From Embiotoca jacksoni (lineage: Eukaryota > Chordata > Actinopteri > Embiotocidae), in assembly GCA_022577435.1 (NCBI GenBank), contig JAKOON010000002.1, positions 372,001 through 436,000 of the forward strand: 64,000 bases of DNA, in the 5' to 3' direction. A model generated the notes under the pieces. It was not told where the DNA came from. It did not search any database and saw nothing but the letters and a program-made list of their open reading frames with translations. Within the stretch, counting starts at the first letter, position 1; every line of letters starts with the position of its first letter. The position numbers were made by a program, and so were the translations under genes. Below are positions 24,250 through 38,483 of the stretch, piece by piece.

Positions 24250-27200
24250 GCATGATGGGAAAATAAAGGAAGATATGAAAATAGAAGAGATGCGTACAGC
24301 TCACCTGTAGCGGACCCACCCAGCTCACACAGGGTTAAAAACAAAGTAAGCACATGTTGTGGAACTGAGCTCGCAAATGCTACTTGCACTCTGCATAGTA
24401 CTAATCTAGTGTCTGCTGGCTGAGGATAATATTACACAAAGATACTTGGCTGTTAGAGGCATATTTTTCTGTCATACAACGTGTTCTGACACTAATCCTT
24501 TTCTTTCTGCTGTACATGCTGTTTATCAGTGAACAACATTATTGCCAATTGGCATACCTGAGCGGTCAAAAATAATATAAGGTATGGGTTTTTCTTATGT
24601 ATAACTACATTATGTGATACTTTGTTGAGTTTACTAGATAACTTTAGTTATTTAAAAAAAAATCTGAACATAGATTTTGGACGGTTTTTGTTCCTTCAGC
24701 ATAGAAAAAGCAGAGCTAGTTGATCACATGGACTGACTGGAGTGACTCAGTCACACTTTGAAGTTACCCAATTAAAACGGGACAACTTATAACATAAATC
24801 ACATAAATCCCTCCGAGATTCTTATTTGAAAGTGAAAATGGTGATTTTCATTAAAGTTATGTGTTGCAGTCGGAGGCAGAAGTTACAAAGGAACCTGGAG
24901 TTTTGTAATCAGCCGGTTTCCTTTGAAGGCGTGGATCAGAGTAGGATCGTAAAAGATTTGGTGCTTTGAATTAAGATCATAACAGGCATTGAATTAATAT
25001 GTATGGAGGACATTAAAGGTCCTAATCACCTAACTAACCTAGAGAAGGCCTGGTGTGTGGTAGAACTGACTAAATACAAAATTGATGACAGTATGATACA
25101 CGTAATTTAAAAATATTTCATAGCACGGGGCCTGATACTAATTGTGGAATACCACTGGCAATTAAATTCTCAAGTGCTAGAAAGATAGGATATTATCTAT
25201 CTGTAAACAGAATGTACACACCTGTGTTCGTTCACATACATCATTCTTCCATGTTGCATTATGACACCAAAAAGAAACTGAGTTTGGCGGGAGTGTGCAT
25301 GCATCAAGGAGTACAAGGACAAGTGGATTGACAAATCTGATAGCTCAAGACAGTACATATGAGTGGGCTAACAAGATACAAGTTGATGCTCTATTGGACG
25401 CACATTGCAGAGTCAAACAAAGTGTGTTGCTTACAAATGCTGTTGATTGTAAGTTTATTACCTCAGCCCAAACTTCTGTATCTCTCACCTGGCTGTGTGT
25501 GCCAGATTATGACTCTCACTACTCTTTGGACATTCCATTTGCAGGCAGATTAGCCAGATATTACCACCATAAAGATGAGATACGGATGTTTTTTTATGAA
25601 TGGGTTTGTCACAAATGTCAGTCAATAGCATTGCTAGGGTATGAATCATAGAAGCATGATAAGTCAACAGCTGCACCAGTTATGGGCAAATATGTTGGTG
25701 CGTTTTACAAGTTTTACCTGACATACATATAATTAGAGATATCCAAACACATTATTCACACACTAGCATGCACACTCGCAGAGGAAAAAGAAAAAAACAC
25801 ACACTAGGTGTAGCCAAGGCACATACACTCCTCATAAACCAACACACAGCATATGTGCATAGCCAAGAGCTCCTTTAGCTCCTCTTACATAGAGGTTTAG
25901 CGACTCTAAAACATTTTTTGTCATTCAGATGTGACATGAGGATGAGCTAAAGTTGGAGTTTTACCAGTTTCACAAATACCACTTGTTGGGGTAAGTGTCA
26001 CTTATCGCCAGTAGGTTCTAATATCCTTCTCTGAGAATTCCCACTGCAACCCAGAGCGGTCTCTTTTCCAGGCTTGACTCCAATGTTTTTTCTGTTACTT
26101 TCCTTTTCCATGTGCCTTCTCAGCACCCCCAAGCCTTTTGGATGTAAAGCGCTGGCCTTGGAAACACACTGTAGCCATTGTTCTGGGGCTCGGCGCGGGT
26201 GATCACATTTCAGTTTATGATGCTAAGGAGAGTTTTACTACCTAAGTATTACATATATTGTATTTACAGCAAAGTAGAGAATGCAATCCATCCGTTTGTC
26301 CGTCCATCGATCCATCGATCCATCAATCCATCGATCCATCACATTTGTTGATTTGCCTCTCTAATTATGGAATAGTGTGTTGGATTTGGTGGCAACAAGC
26401 ATTGAGGTAACGGATTGCAAACAACTTAATAGCCCTCTACTCACCCTCCATGTTTAAGCATGAAGAAGAACCTCTGGAGGCTTTCAGGTTATGTAAAAAT
26501 GTAAAGACACCTCTCTGGAGCAGGTGCTTGGTTTGTCCCTTCTGAGCTACTGTAGAAATATCAGGTGATTATACACTAATGAACACATAAACCATACACT
26601 GGTCCTTTAAATGCGGGGTTTTCGGCAATCAACCCCAGTTTATGTAGACGTTCAGCCTCTAAAACGAGTATGAAATGGGTCACTACATGGCCTTTTTTGA
26701 GAAAAATTGGCATTATCTTGCCACTTTTGATCCTCCTCAACGGGACCATTAATCATGTTGATGCCATCATTACATAGTGTAGAGTTGACCCTTTGTTGAG
26801 CCACCTCTCCTGTTGCTACTCCACTCAAGCTTTCCAAATTAGTGAATAATCAGTAATCTAATTTTGAAACAGTGGATCTTGGATATCAGACAAAAGTCGT
26901 CAAAGTAGCTTTCAACTTTTAGTAAGTGACCACAGATTTTGGCTGCTGAGATGAGTAGATTATTTTAGCTTTAGCAAGATAGCTAAATGTACAATACAAC
27001 TTTATGAACTCCAGCAGACTTCTTATCAACTTAATTACACATATGATGGTTAAATAGAGAGCCAAAGTGAAACCAGAACCTATGGGTTCTTTTTCAAAAG
27101 TTGAGATTTCATTGTGGTGTTTTCCTTTTTTCTTTTTACTTTATTGTTGGTGCAGTTCGAAATTAAATAAAAAAAATAAAATAAAATAAAAAAAAAAAAA

Positions 27201-28292
27201 ATCAACTTTTATTGATACTAAAGGCTTTATACATATCTAGATAAAACTCTATCAACTGTAATTCAAAAGCAGACAAATAACTACATGTAAACGTGCAGAT
27301 ATCTCTGGATTTTCTGGACATATGCGCCCCCAAAAATTGCGAAACTGAAATCTTTCAATTCCCCTCCCATCTTCCCTCAGCCTTGGTTAGACTTTGTGCT
27401 TTGGCAACCTTTTTTTTTTTTTTTTTTTTTCTTCAATCAAATCCTCTTGCCAATAAAACCTTTTTAGATTCAAGTAAAATACAAGAACAACTTACTTTAA
27501 TGTTAGTATTTTAAATTTGATAATGGAAGAGCTTAAGTTCCTCGATTTAACACATATTGATGTGATTGTTTTACTGAGGCAAGAAGTAGAAAAAAACTAG
27601 CTTCACAATAGGCCCCTGTGAATAATGTGTTCATGCTGTACAAAGTCTTGCTCAGCTTTTTGTCAAGTTGCATAACACTCAACCATCTTTTCATTATATT
27701 GGTTTCACTCATACATGAAAAGAAACCATCATATAGACAAACCACCCAGACAGCTCCCACCTGAGGAGCAGAATGCACAGAACTGCATTGTTGAAACCTT
27801 TTATCCCGAGGTATGCTTCAGAACAGTTTGAATGTCACAAAAGATAGATCATTCATCAATGTTGTTTTTAATCAATAAAAATCGGTTTACATGCGAGTAA
27901 TTGAAACCACACACGAGGCAAAACAAGGTAGATTATTGTAAGCAGCACTTTGATTGGTAACAGATTCAACATGATCCGTTTTCTGTGCTCACACTCAGGT
28001 TAAAAAAAGGCAGACTACATTAGCTCTGTGCAAAAAACCACACACACTGTCATAGACTTCCGTTTCCTGTTTAAAACTCTGCTAAAGTATATTTATCTTG
28101 CATTGTTCTCCAGCCTGCAGGGACTGTTTGGGTTATCACTCAGTGTTCAAAAAAATGCCAACGGAACACTCAGGCTTAGAGTATGAGCCTCAGTGAATTA
28201 GCATGAATCTGTTTTACATGAGGACTATGTCTGGGAGGGAGTCTGCTTGCCCAGTCATTTGCCAGAAAGAGAGGCAACCACAAATTTCCAGT

Positions 28293-28293
<1 letters not shown>

Positions 28294-28354
<61 letters not shown>
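28294..28354. repeat. (CA)n microsatellite
   Basis: About 30 perfect CA units, responsible for the open frames that cross it on both strands. Confidence 0.97.
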
Positions 28355-28356
<2 letters not shown>

Positions 28357-28710
28357 CTGCAGCGTTTCCACACATAACTACGCTCCATACAATATGTAAT
28401 TATACATTGTATGGTTCTGTGTATCTCTGTATCCATGGCAACCACACTATTTCCATGGCGGTTGCATATGCATCTGGCTAAGTCATTGCCACTCTGTGGT
28501 AAACTTTGTTGCCATGGTGACCGTGGGAGTGGCGAGGGGATAGGGTGACAGGGGCGGTGGGTGGACCAAAAACTGACTGAGCAATCACTTGAGGACAAAC
28601 ACATATAGAAACACGAGAGGAACTTGTGGTTTGTGTTCATAGAAACAGAGAAGACGGATGAAATGCATATGCTACTGATCTAAATAAGAGGAAAAGGTTT
28701 CTGCACACTC

Positions 28711-28767
28711 AGGCACGATACAAATAAAGTCTTTGTGTAAAACAAAGACTTTATTTGTATCCTGCCT
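28711..28767. repeat. Stem-loop with 25-bp arms
   Basis: Arms at 28711-28735 and 28743-28767 are complementary at 24 of 25 positions, with the inner 19 perfect, around a 7-base loop TGTAAAA. Nothing around it suggests a terminator or a known RNA gene. The stem is AU-rich and rather short for a typical pre-miRNA. Confidence 0.9.
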
Positions 28768-29189
28768 CTTTTATAAAAAATCGGGAAATGCTCAAATGTT
28801 CAAAAAGAGAGGAAGGAGAGAGCAGAAGACAGAAAGTCAAATAAGAGACCCAACGTTTTGTGGGCACTGGTAAACTTGGCGCAGGGCCACTGTGCTGAGT
28901 AGAACCAGGTTTTTCCACGGAACATGTTAGCTTTCCCTCCTCTCCTCATCTTCCCATGACAGTTTTTTGATCTTTTTTTGTTTGTATTGCGGTGAGAATG
29001 TAGTTTGTGGAAAAAGGAAAATAGTTGTATGTTGGGTGATCATTGTAGCGTCAATGAGGAAGGATGTTCAAAATAATCTTTGAATGTAAACATTTTCAAT
29101 TTCGAAAAAACAAAAGTTTCAAAGTTAATGACTTTTAAAAATGTTTTTCTTTGAAAAAAATATTAAATATCATGTTTAGAATTGGCTGT

Positions 29190-30250
29190 TTACTAAAGAG
29201 ACACAAAACAAATACAAAGAGACACAAAATTACCACACAGAGACTTGAAACGAAACAAAGCAACCGGGATGCATTGAGATCCAATCTGATCAGGCCACAT
29301 TCGTAGGTGGTCTGGGACACATGTGGCCACATTTTGTTAGCAATGCGATCTGGGCCACGTTGAAATACCGCCTACTCAGCTGACATCCTCTAAATAAGCT
29401 ATTGAAATAAATGCAGCTCTCTGTGTCCGACCGGATTCTTCATTACGTTACAGCAGATTCGTTACTTTTATGTGTTTTTTTCCTCCACTCAAACATCGCT
29501 GCCTGCCTTTTCATTTATTTATTTATTTTTGTTAGCAGAAAAAAATATCCTGCCTGATTCTGCTAGGCGCAGTAGAGCTGTAGAGAAAGCAAAAGAGATT
29601 TACCTGCAAATTCGGGGCTATTAAGCAGCTTTTTAGTGAAAAAAAAGCTTAATGAAACAGGCTGTATGTGACGTTCGATTTTCCAAAGCCTCCTTTGCAT
29701 TTATCTTTTTTTTTTCTTTCAGTTTATCTTGTGTAATTCCGACACACATCAGACCCACTGCTGTGGAAGAGCTGCCGCCCCCTCGCAGAGTTGTTTATCC
29801 ACAGTAGCAGAGCTCGACGCGCTGAAGCAATTAAATATTCTGACCCAAACGGATCGGGTCCTGACGATTCACATTGTAAGTTACAAACTAGCTGAACTAT
29901 CATACATTTTTAAGAGATGGCGCATTAAAATGAGGCTTCAGTGAGCTAAGATATCTCATTTGGTTAAATGCCTGTTGTTTAAACTAGTCTCCTTGGGTTT
30001 GTGTTCATGTTTCTGCACTTTTTGTTTGTATATTTTTGTGATGTACAGGTTCCTCTGCATATAGTGAGATCGAATCACAAGTGGTCAGTTGAGACGCATG
30101 TGGGAAGGCATGATAATGTCAGATGTGCACTGACAACTGTCCACTTATCATCCAGGACGGGTGTGCCGATCCTCATAGAGAAACATTTTGACTACAGACA
30201 GATGACTACAAAGAGATACAAAATGATCACAAAGAGACACAGAAAAACCA
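29190..30250. mobile_element. Probable DNA-transposon remnant inserted in a minisatellite-like repeat
   Basis: Phrases of the type ACAAAGAGACACAAAA occur at about 29195-29250 and again at about 30193-30245. They are separated by about 0.9 kb that starts with ATCCAATCTGATCAGGCCAC (about 29280) and has a distantly similar GTGGTCAGTTGAGACGC phrase near its far end (about 30082). The layout suggests a non-autonomous DNA element that landed in a degenerate minisatellite. No clean inverted repeats or target duplication could be defined. Confidence 0.35.
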
Positions 30251-32881
30251 CCAATCGGTGGCTTCCTAGTATATAGAAAGGATTGGGGGGCCTTCAGTCC
30301 CATTTTCTCATAATCTGTCCACGGCTCCAATTGATTTCTCAGTAAAGATACCAAATCAGATTGTGTGCAGGGGAGGATCTTCTCAGCATGCAAACACACC
30401 ATGTAATTCACTTCTTACGCTTTCTCTTTAGTTTTTGGTTGACTGGCACAAAAAGGCACCTTCCTCACACTCTGTTCACCAAGTGTGTGCCTTTAATAAC
30501 TCCATGCACACCATTTCCGCATGTGGAAAAGTCCAAAGCTTGATGGAGCTGCTGTGTCTGGTTAATGTTGCAAAGCTGTCATTCGTCAATATTTGACAGA
30601 GGAGCTTAGTTTAGTGTAATTTCCTTTAAACTTGGATTATGTTTTTGCAGAACAGCGACATGTAAAACAAGTCTGAGTCAGGCTAGTTTCAGTTTCCACA
30701 GGTGCTAGTGATTACCTGCCTGAGCGTTACCCTTGGTAACCACAGAGCTGTCATGTGGGAGTTATAAACAGAACTCGGTGTACAATCCGGTGTTTGGACA
30801 GGAATGATAGGCATGCCTGAAATAATAAGTCAGAGCCTGGTGTGGAGGACGATTCTGGGAGGATTTGCTGCTGAGGAATGGACTGCGGCTGCGACTGCAC
30901 CTGCACACTGGGAGCCAGTGGTGAACTATGACTAATACATGACAGGTGCGGTTTACTATGGTACACAACCAGCTTACTGCTACCAATCTCTGCTGCCTGA
31001 ATAGATAGATCATCCAAGTGAGTATTTACATACAAAAGTGTTTGAAATAACTCAAAAAGCTTCAATTCAAACCTGAACCTTGATGTCATGTCTAAAATAT
31101 TGAAAGGAAAGAAATGCAACATAAATATATTCTTTTGATAGTTATTTTCAGTTTATTATTCATTGATTTCACAAGAAAATCTAATAATTCAATTTTTTTT
31201 ATATTCATATCACAAACAGCTTTGCTGTTGTTTATTTTTGTCCACTTAAGTGAGTCACAGGTCCTTGACAATTAGCTCTTCCTTGTACTTTGCACCACTT
31301 TTACTTTGTGTTTTTTACTATATTTAAATCTTAGTTGGCTGGTTTCTGCCCATAATAGAGGACAAACATTACACAGCCATTACATATATGCTATGCTTGC
31401 TGCTATTACTGGGAGGAAAACAGTCTACTTGGTAGCCTTTTCCATGAATGTTGTCATGAAAACTGTATGACTCATTAAATGCACAGGTAGCCTGTGCTAA
31501 AGCTCAGCAGGTTCCTGCTAGAAGCACCATCAGCACAATCTGCTTACATTGCATAGTGAGCAAGGGACATTTATTTTGATATAAAGCTGTTCAAAAACCC
31601 AATATGTATTTTAACATTGCTTGTTTCAATGAATATATTTCACTAAAAGAGAGAGGGAGAGAGAGAGAGAGCATGCCTACTATTATGTGTGTGTATCATT
31701 AGGGACCAGAAATAAACAATTTTACAGCTCTTTGGCACCTGAATGGAGATGAGCCATTGTTAATGTTATTACCTACATGTGTGACTTTCCTGCTATGGCA
31801 AGTCACCAGTTTTGTTGTGAAAGATATTAATTCCAGAAACTTATTTTTCCAAACATTTCTATCAAATCTGGTTATATTCTAAAGGAAAATAATATAGAAT
31901 AACGTAAACAACATGAATGTAGTGTGAAGTAATGTGACACTGTAGATTTAATGGCAGATTTTTCTTTTGTTTTTCAACTTCCCATCTTTATTTATAAAAT
32001 GTCATTATGATTTTAGACTGTTACACATGTGGAAATAAAACAAATTGCTTTTGTTTTTCCTTTTTTTAAATCCCTGATTGGGTATTACTCTTTATCAGTT
32101 CTGTTCTGCTGTTCATTTTATGGTATTTTACTGGAAACTACATTTCCTTTTTATGTTGGGGTCCACCTTCATACCAGAAAAGTAAGCATCATCTTTGTGT
32201 GATGAAAACTATGAAGTTGTTTTTTTTAAAGGCTATTTTATCTGCATATAATTGACTCTCCCATAACTTCCCTTTTTCCTTGAAGCATAAAAGGTCAGAA
32301 CACTGCCTTACCTGCAGTACATAGTCAGCAGTTGGTACAACACACCCTTTTCATTTTGACCTTGTAATCTACTATCAACAGTGGGTTTGCACATTCTTAA
32401 TTCTTTTTAAAAATGCCCATTTGAATCTGTTTTGGTTGCTCTCCTGTCCATATGGACTGAGAAGGAATCCTTTTAAAGTATGATTTACAGTGTCTTAATA
32501 TTATCATTAGTATTTAATATACAAAAATTCTAAATAAATATTAAGATAATCTGAATTAAATCTCATAAATTTACGCTATTACATAGAAGTTATTTTTACA
32601 CACAACAAAAGAGTATTTTTTTTTTTACGTATCACTTACTACATTAGAATTACATTATGATGACATTTGTTACGTTCTTTCTGTGTTTAAGAACTTCTGA
32701 GTATTTTAGAAATGCTGCATGACAGAAATATACTAATGGGAAAATTCTAGTAAGGATCATTTTAAGCTGTGTTCCATAAAAATATAGATTGTAAAGATAG
32801 CATTACAGTATTTAAAAGGACTGATTGATTAATGTTTGAAGCTACTTTTCTTACTTAGGACTTACTCAGAAAACCCATCAA

Positions 32882-32938
32882 AATTTCCCCTTGGGGATTA
32901 ATAAAGTATATACATACCTACCTACCTACCTACCTACA
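32882..32938 (+). mobile_element. LINE 3' tail remnant with (TACC)n
   Basis: The block TTCCCCTTGGGGATTAATAAAGTA is followed by about five TACC units. The same TTCCCC..GGGGATTAATAAAGTA motif forms the 3' end of the LINE at 56591-57212 on the opposite strand, so this is probably an extremely 5'-truncated insertion of that family. Confidence 0.7.
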
Positions 32939-35900
32939 ATGTGCTGCTTCAGAAGAAAATGCAGTTAAACAGGTTTGTATAGTCTGAAAGGGAAGGTTCT
33001 CGTTAAACATGTAATGGTATAGAAGGTTCAATTGTAACACAGTTGTTCAAAAAGCAGGGTGATTGTGGCACATCCTGTCAGGAAGGGCTGCGGCACAACC
33101 TGAAAGTACACAGTCAAATGACCCAGTTAACAAAACATCCAGCCTGCTGATGACAATTAGTAACGCTTGTACTGGGAGAAAGACATGACTTATTAGTAAT
33201 GCATGATACATACAAGAGCCACAACAAGTGAATCCAGCCATTCTTGAATATTTTACATATGTTGTAGGATGAATAATGCAACAAATGTTCCTCCACCCTA
33301 TGCCCTTTATGTTCAAATGAAGCACAGGGGTGAGAGAGTTACACATCCTTACCACACTCACTCACACGCAACATATTAGCGATGCACTAAAGACACGCCT
33401 TGTGGAAGCTTTGTGCAGGGTTGCCAGCCTCTGAGATGTTTATAGAGAGTTGCAGCAAATGTAGTGTAAAGGTCTATCTCTGTGTACACTCATTTATCCT
33501 GCTGTAAAGTATTGATCAATGCTGCTCAGCCAGCCCAGGCAAACAAAACATATCAGCCGCCTGCTTAGCTTGTGATTAGCCAGTAAACACAGAATCAACC
33601 TCAGGTTGTTAAGGCTGTGATGACTGAGGCTGACAATCACTTCAAGCATGTGACTGTTCCTGATGAAAGCTTTGCAGAATTACAACTGACTGAGGCAAAC
33701 GGTATGAATGGCAGGCGTAGTCTGATACCAGCCCCTGCAAAGTAATTGACTGAAGCTTGACAATACACTCAGGTTAAATGTCCAAACAGGACTGGTGGCC
33801 TGTTTTACCACTTTAACAAGAGAATGAACCCTGTGTGAGCAGTCTCATTTTAAAGTTTGGTCAATGTTGTGTGAAGCTGTGCTATATAAACTGACTTGAG
33901 TTTACTTAAACTGTTCGTACAGTATTGACTGACAACTGGATTCGTAAACACGTTAAGACCTAACCTGGTCTCAGCAGCAATTGCCAATTATAAACAAGTT
34001 TTCAACCCACCATTTAAAATAATGCCATTGATTGAATGAACAATTCATTTGAATAATTACCAATTCATTTGAATAACATTTAGTATTTGGATACTCAAAG
34101 ATAATTAAGGTCCATTTAAAAATCATTCCAAACAAAATCTTTATGAGCTTTAGTTTTGTTGTTTGCAACCATGAAAGATACAAAAATGTGGTGCAACGGA
34201 CTAAAACAACCAATTCTGAAATTACAGTCACTGGTCCATGTATGGTCAACATGTTTCTGAGGCTCACCTCTGTTTCTATACAATAGTCCTCTAATTTCAT
34301 CAATCGAGACCTCTGGAGCTTTCTTCAATTTTAAAGTCTTTCTAAGAACATTTGAAACTTTGTTTATTTCCATTGGTTTATGAAACAAAAATCTTTTGTT
34401 CAAGATGACAATTTAACTTTAAGCAGTGTGATATTTCAGAACCCAGTTAAGTGGCTGTCAAGCTCAAGTAATGAGAGTCATGAGATCATCCAAAACATGG
34501 TCCATATTTCACTTTGGAATTACTGAAATTGAATTAACTTCCAAGAGAAAAGTGTGACTGTGCGTGTGGGTATAAATCAACCTACCACATGATTCAAAAC
34601 CTGCTGATGATATATGATCCCTATGATTTTACTGCGGTCATGTGAATTTCACAAAGCAAAACAGGAATTCCCCTCTTTATTTTCGCTACTTAACAGATTC
34701 ACAATATCTTGTTAATATTGCCACATGCTCTTTTTTTTAGGCTGACTGAGACAGTCACTTTGCACTTTGCAACTCAGTGCAGCCGCAACTGACTCAGTCT
34801 TGAGCTGGCATCCATTTTGGCATTTGAAAGAAGATGGGATTGTCTTTTATTCCGTGTTTCCATGACAATAATGAGGCCAAGAGGCACTGGCGGGAAAAAA
34901 GAAGGTTAGAGAAGACGAAGGGGAGAGAGTATGGTGGAGGGGAATGGATTGGTAATGCCAAGACGCATGACTCATCGTGGTGAGGGACTGGAGGAGGAAA
35001 TAAATGAAGGAGGAGAAGAACACAGGGCGGGGATTGGTAGAGGGACAGTTGAAAGTTGAGCCACCATCTTTGTCCTGCAGCCTGGTGAGAAACATGGTGA
35101 AGCTACTGTACAGGGTGGACTTGCAATAGCGGCTCTGTTAGCAGTGCAGTGTAAGAATTCCTTACTGATGTTTACACAGTGAGTCGCTCTCTCAGGAATG
35201 AGCATCAGTTATGAATTATGGAAGATGGTTATAATGAGCATCACAACATCACAACTGTTACCTGAGTCCCTGTCCCTGTCATGCAGACAGACACAATGTG
35301 TAAGAGCACAGTTGTATATAAGCATAAATAAAGTCAAACACTTGTGTTTATTATTTTTAAAAGTCTCAGCCTAAGTGGCGTTAACCTAACGTACCTCTTT
35401 CTCGATGGTAAGCAAAGCCAGCTGGTTCGTGCAGTTCACCTGGTTTGCAGATAAAAGCAAACAGAGCAGTACATGTGGTGTGTGTTATATTTGGAAAAAG
35501 ATGAGGGGTTGTGCAAAGGTTGCCTGTAGCAACTGAGGAATTTTGAGCCCCAAAGCATTCAAGGGTACCAACACAAAAGACACCCCTGTAGCAACATTTG
35601 TGCCCTGGCTTTGAAGATGCTTGAATGTTGAACTATAGCTTTTAGTTCAGGCCAGAAATTGTCCTGTCTGACATCACTTACTGAGCCTGATGCTCCCTGC
35701 TAACATTCATAGATCTGCAGTGCTGTGTTATATGTATCACCTCTTAAAACTGTGCAGGGCCCTCTGAGGTAGAAGGGGTTTTAACATTCATCCACTTTTT
35801 CCTAAAAAGGACTAAATGTTTAACTATAAATTAATGGTGAAAATCATGTGCAGCAAGCAATGATTCATGAGCTGGTATAAAAGCACTCTCATTACAAAGA

Positions 35901-37275
35901 AAGGAGCTATCGTTGATGTAGATATCAGTTTCTTCAAATAGTTTGCAGTTTAAATTGTGATTTATTTTGTTTCAAACTATGTTAAGTTTTTGTGCCAATC
36001 TTAATTGAGAATGGGCTGATGACATTTAATTTAAGACTGCAGAGAGAAGCCAGTTAACATAGTATAGCATAAACACTGAAAGCATAGGGGAACAGCTACC
36101 ATGACTGTCTAAAATCTAGAATCCAAATGCTAGCACATCTAAAACTTGGTTGTTATTGTCTTTGATATTTGTAGAAATGTAACTACCACTTTCTGTTATA
36201 CTTATTTAACTATTTATTACTGGTAAGACTATTTATAAAGGGTTTATTAGTGTTAATTAATTATTTTTAAAGGTGCTACAATTTTAGCTTTTTAATTCAT
36301 CAATAGTTTTCACTACATATGTTAAATTGATACATTTTGTTACGTTCAAACAGCGCTTGGCTACCAACCCTTCATCTGACTCCAGCCATTATGCTAAGTG
36401 AAGCTAACCAGGTGCTAGCGGAGTTTGCCAACTTGAGACATGAGATTAACGTCAATTCAGCAAGAAAGAAAGTCTACTACTCCCAAAAATGTTGATGAAA
36501 ACAAACTGCAAAACTGGGGGCTGGTCGTGAAAATTTGTATTGCTTGGGAAGAGTTTGGAAAAACATCCAGTACGACCTCCAGTCAAACCTGTCCTGTCCA
36601 ATGTAAAACTCCTGAGGTAGAGTACATGCCATACTGTATATAGACTGAAAGACGTACACATATTCGGTGGAGCTGAAAATAATCTGTGATGTTTCTGTGC
36701 AACCAGACAAAATCATTTTGTGTTGAACTGATAGAAAGGATGGTGTCGAGAAAAAAAGTGGCAGAAGAGGAGACTAAAAGTGTTACCAACTTCACTGTAA
36801 TGACTCACAGCCGACATTCCACAATCATTGTTCTGTGTTCCAAAAAGAAATCAGCAGCACCTTCCTCCTTATACACACAGACACACATACACTACATCAC
36901 CACTGAGTTATTAACACCTTCATTTATGGAAACCAGCATAAATGTGAGAACTCTTATCATCCACACACCAACCTACCCACCTATGGGTACAAACACTGCC
37001 CTTTTACTCCTACATATCTGCTGCTGAAATGAATTTCGATGTTTTAAAGTTTGATCAGACCTGTAGATCTTACATGTTGAATACTTTTACCGGGACAGAC
37101 ACAGAGAGAGCAGATTAAAGCAAATATCACCACCCGACATTCCTCAAAGACTAGGTTTTCTCTAACAACATAGAGAAGCCTGTAGAAAGACCAGGTAATG
37201 GTTTTGACTAACTGGACAATGTGTCATAGAAGTGTAATATTACAGCCCTGCCCTGCCTCTCACCCAGATCGGCAA

Positions 37276-37326
37276 CCAATGGCAGCTCACATCAGTCCCC
37301 TCCCACAGCAGGGGCAGGCTTTAAAA
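37276..37326 (+). promoter_or_regulatory. krt8 core promoter: CCAAT box and TATA-like box
   Basis: A CCAAT box (37276-37280) lies about 40 bp upstream of a TTTAAAA TATA-like motif (37320-37326), with CCCCTCCCAC, a Sp1/KLF-type site, between them. By spacing, transcription would start near 37350, giving a 5' leader of about 115 bases before the ATG at 37465. A CTGTCTGCCTGTCTGC repeat lies in the leader. Assignment is by position and motif only. Confidence 0.6.
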
Positions 37327-37464
37327 CTCCACAGTTGATTCTCCTCTTTCTATCCACTCTGGTCTCTCCCCTCTGCCTGTCTGCCTGTCTGCCTGCCTCG
37401 ACAACCAAGCCACTTGGTCTGACCTTCCCAGACTCACTTCATCCAAAAGAAAAAATATTTCAGA

Positions 37465-38417
37465 ATGTCTTTTAGGACCACGACCACATCTTACGCCAAG
37501 AGTTCTTCTGCCCCAAGGAACTTCAGCAGCAGTTCCTATGCTGGACCAGGAGGCATCACTTCCCGCAAGAGCTACAGTGTGAGGAGTTCCTATGGAGGTG
37601 CAGGCAACATGGGCTATGGAGGAGCTGGCATCTCCAGGAGCAATGCCTACAGTGTGAGCTCGAGCATGGGCGGCTCAGGAGGCATGGGTATGGGCATGGG
37701 TATGGGTATGGGTATGGGCCTTGGTGGTGGCATGGTTTCTCAGGCCCCTATCACCGCTGTGACTGTGAACAAGAGCCTGCTGGCCCCCCTTAACCTCGAG
37801 ATTGACCCCGCCATCCAAATCGTCCGCACCCAGGAGAAGGAGCAGATCAAGACCCTCAACAACCGCTTTGCCTCCTTCATTGACAAGGTAAGTGCTTATA
37901 ATCTTGTAATAGTGGGCAGATACATGTGTGGGTCAAACAATAAGTTTATTCTTTTCTTCAAAAAGACCGAAATTGCTTTAGTTGGGTTGAAAGCTCAGTC
38001 ACAGGGTCGTCAAAAAGTGTTCCAGTGCTGTGACATTGTTTTGCAATACTTGATAGAAGGACACATATGTTTGCCTCATGTCCCGTAATGCTGATTCCTT
38101 TACTCTTTGCTGTGCGGATCAAGTTGATTCATTCCCCTCTTTGTATTCCTCACCTCCCACAAATACAGCAAAGGCAACTTGGGGTTAGGCACATTATCTT
38201 TTGGCTCTGGCTGCCCTTTTATAGTGATGAAAAACAGACATGCAGGAAGGAGAAAGACAAAGAGAGAGACGGAGGGAGAGAGAGAGAGAGAGAGAAGTTA
38301 AGGGTGTGTCAGGGCAGAGCTCTGGGCTTGTGATATGAGTTACCTTGGGAATGGTCCCTCCCATAGCTGGGTGTGGCTCTTTCTGCTGCTCTTGTGTCCC
38401 CCACGCCTCCCCTCCCC

Positions 38418-38483
<66 letters not shown>

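Larger units (their letters stand above)
20255..37270. other. Intergenic region upstream of krt8
   Basis: Roughly 17 kb of AT-rich DNA without a convincing gene. It holds tetranucleotide CCAT/GATC repeats (about 26280-26340), A-rich and T-rich runs (27166-27200, 27410-27431), a GA tract (about 31648-31672) and the individually listed microsatellites, hairpin, direct repeats and LINE tail. Open frames such as 25295-25651 (118 codons) have no recognisable motif. Enhancers of the keratin gene could lie here but cannot be pinpointed by eye. Confidence 0.55.

Noticed and set aside
25295..25651. 118-codon open frame
   Set aside because: Longest non-repeat frame in the upstream region, but composition and motifs suggest chance; no promoter, splice or family evidence.
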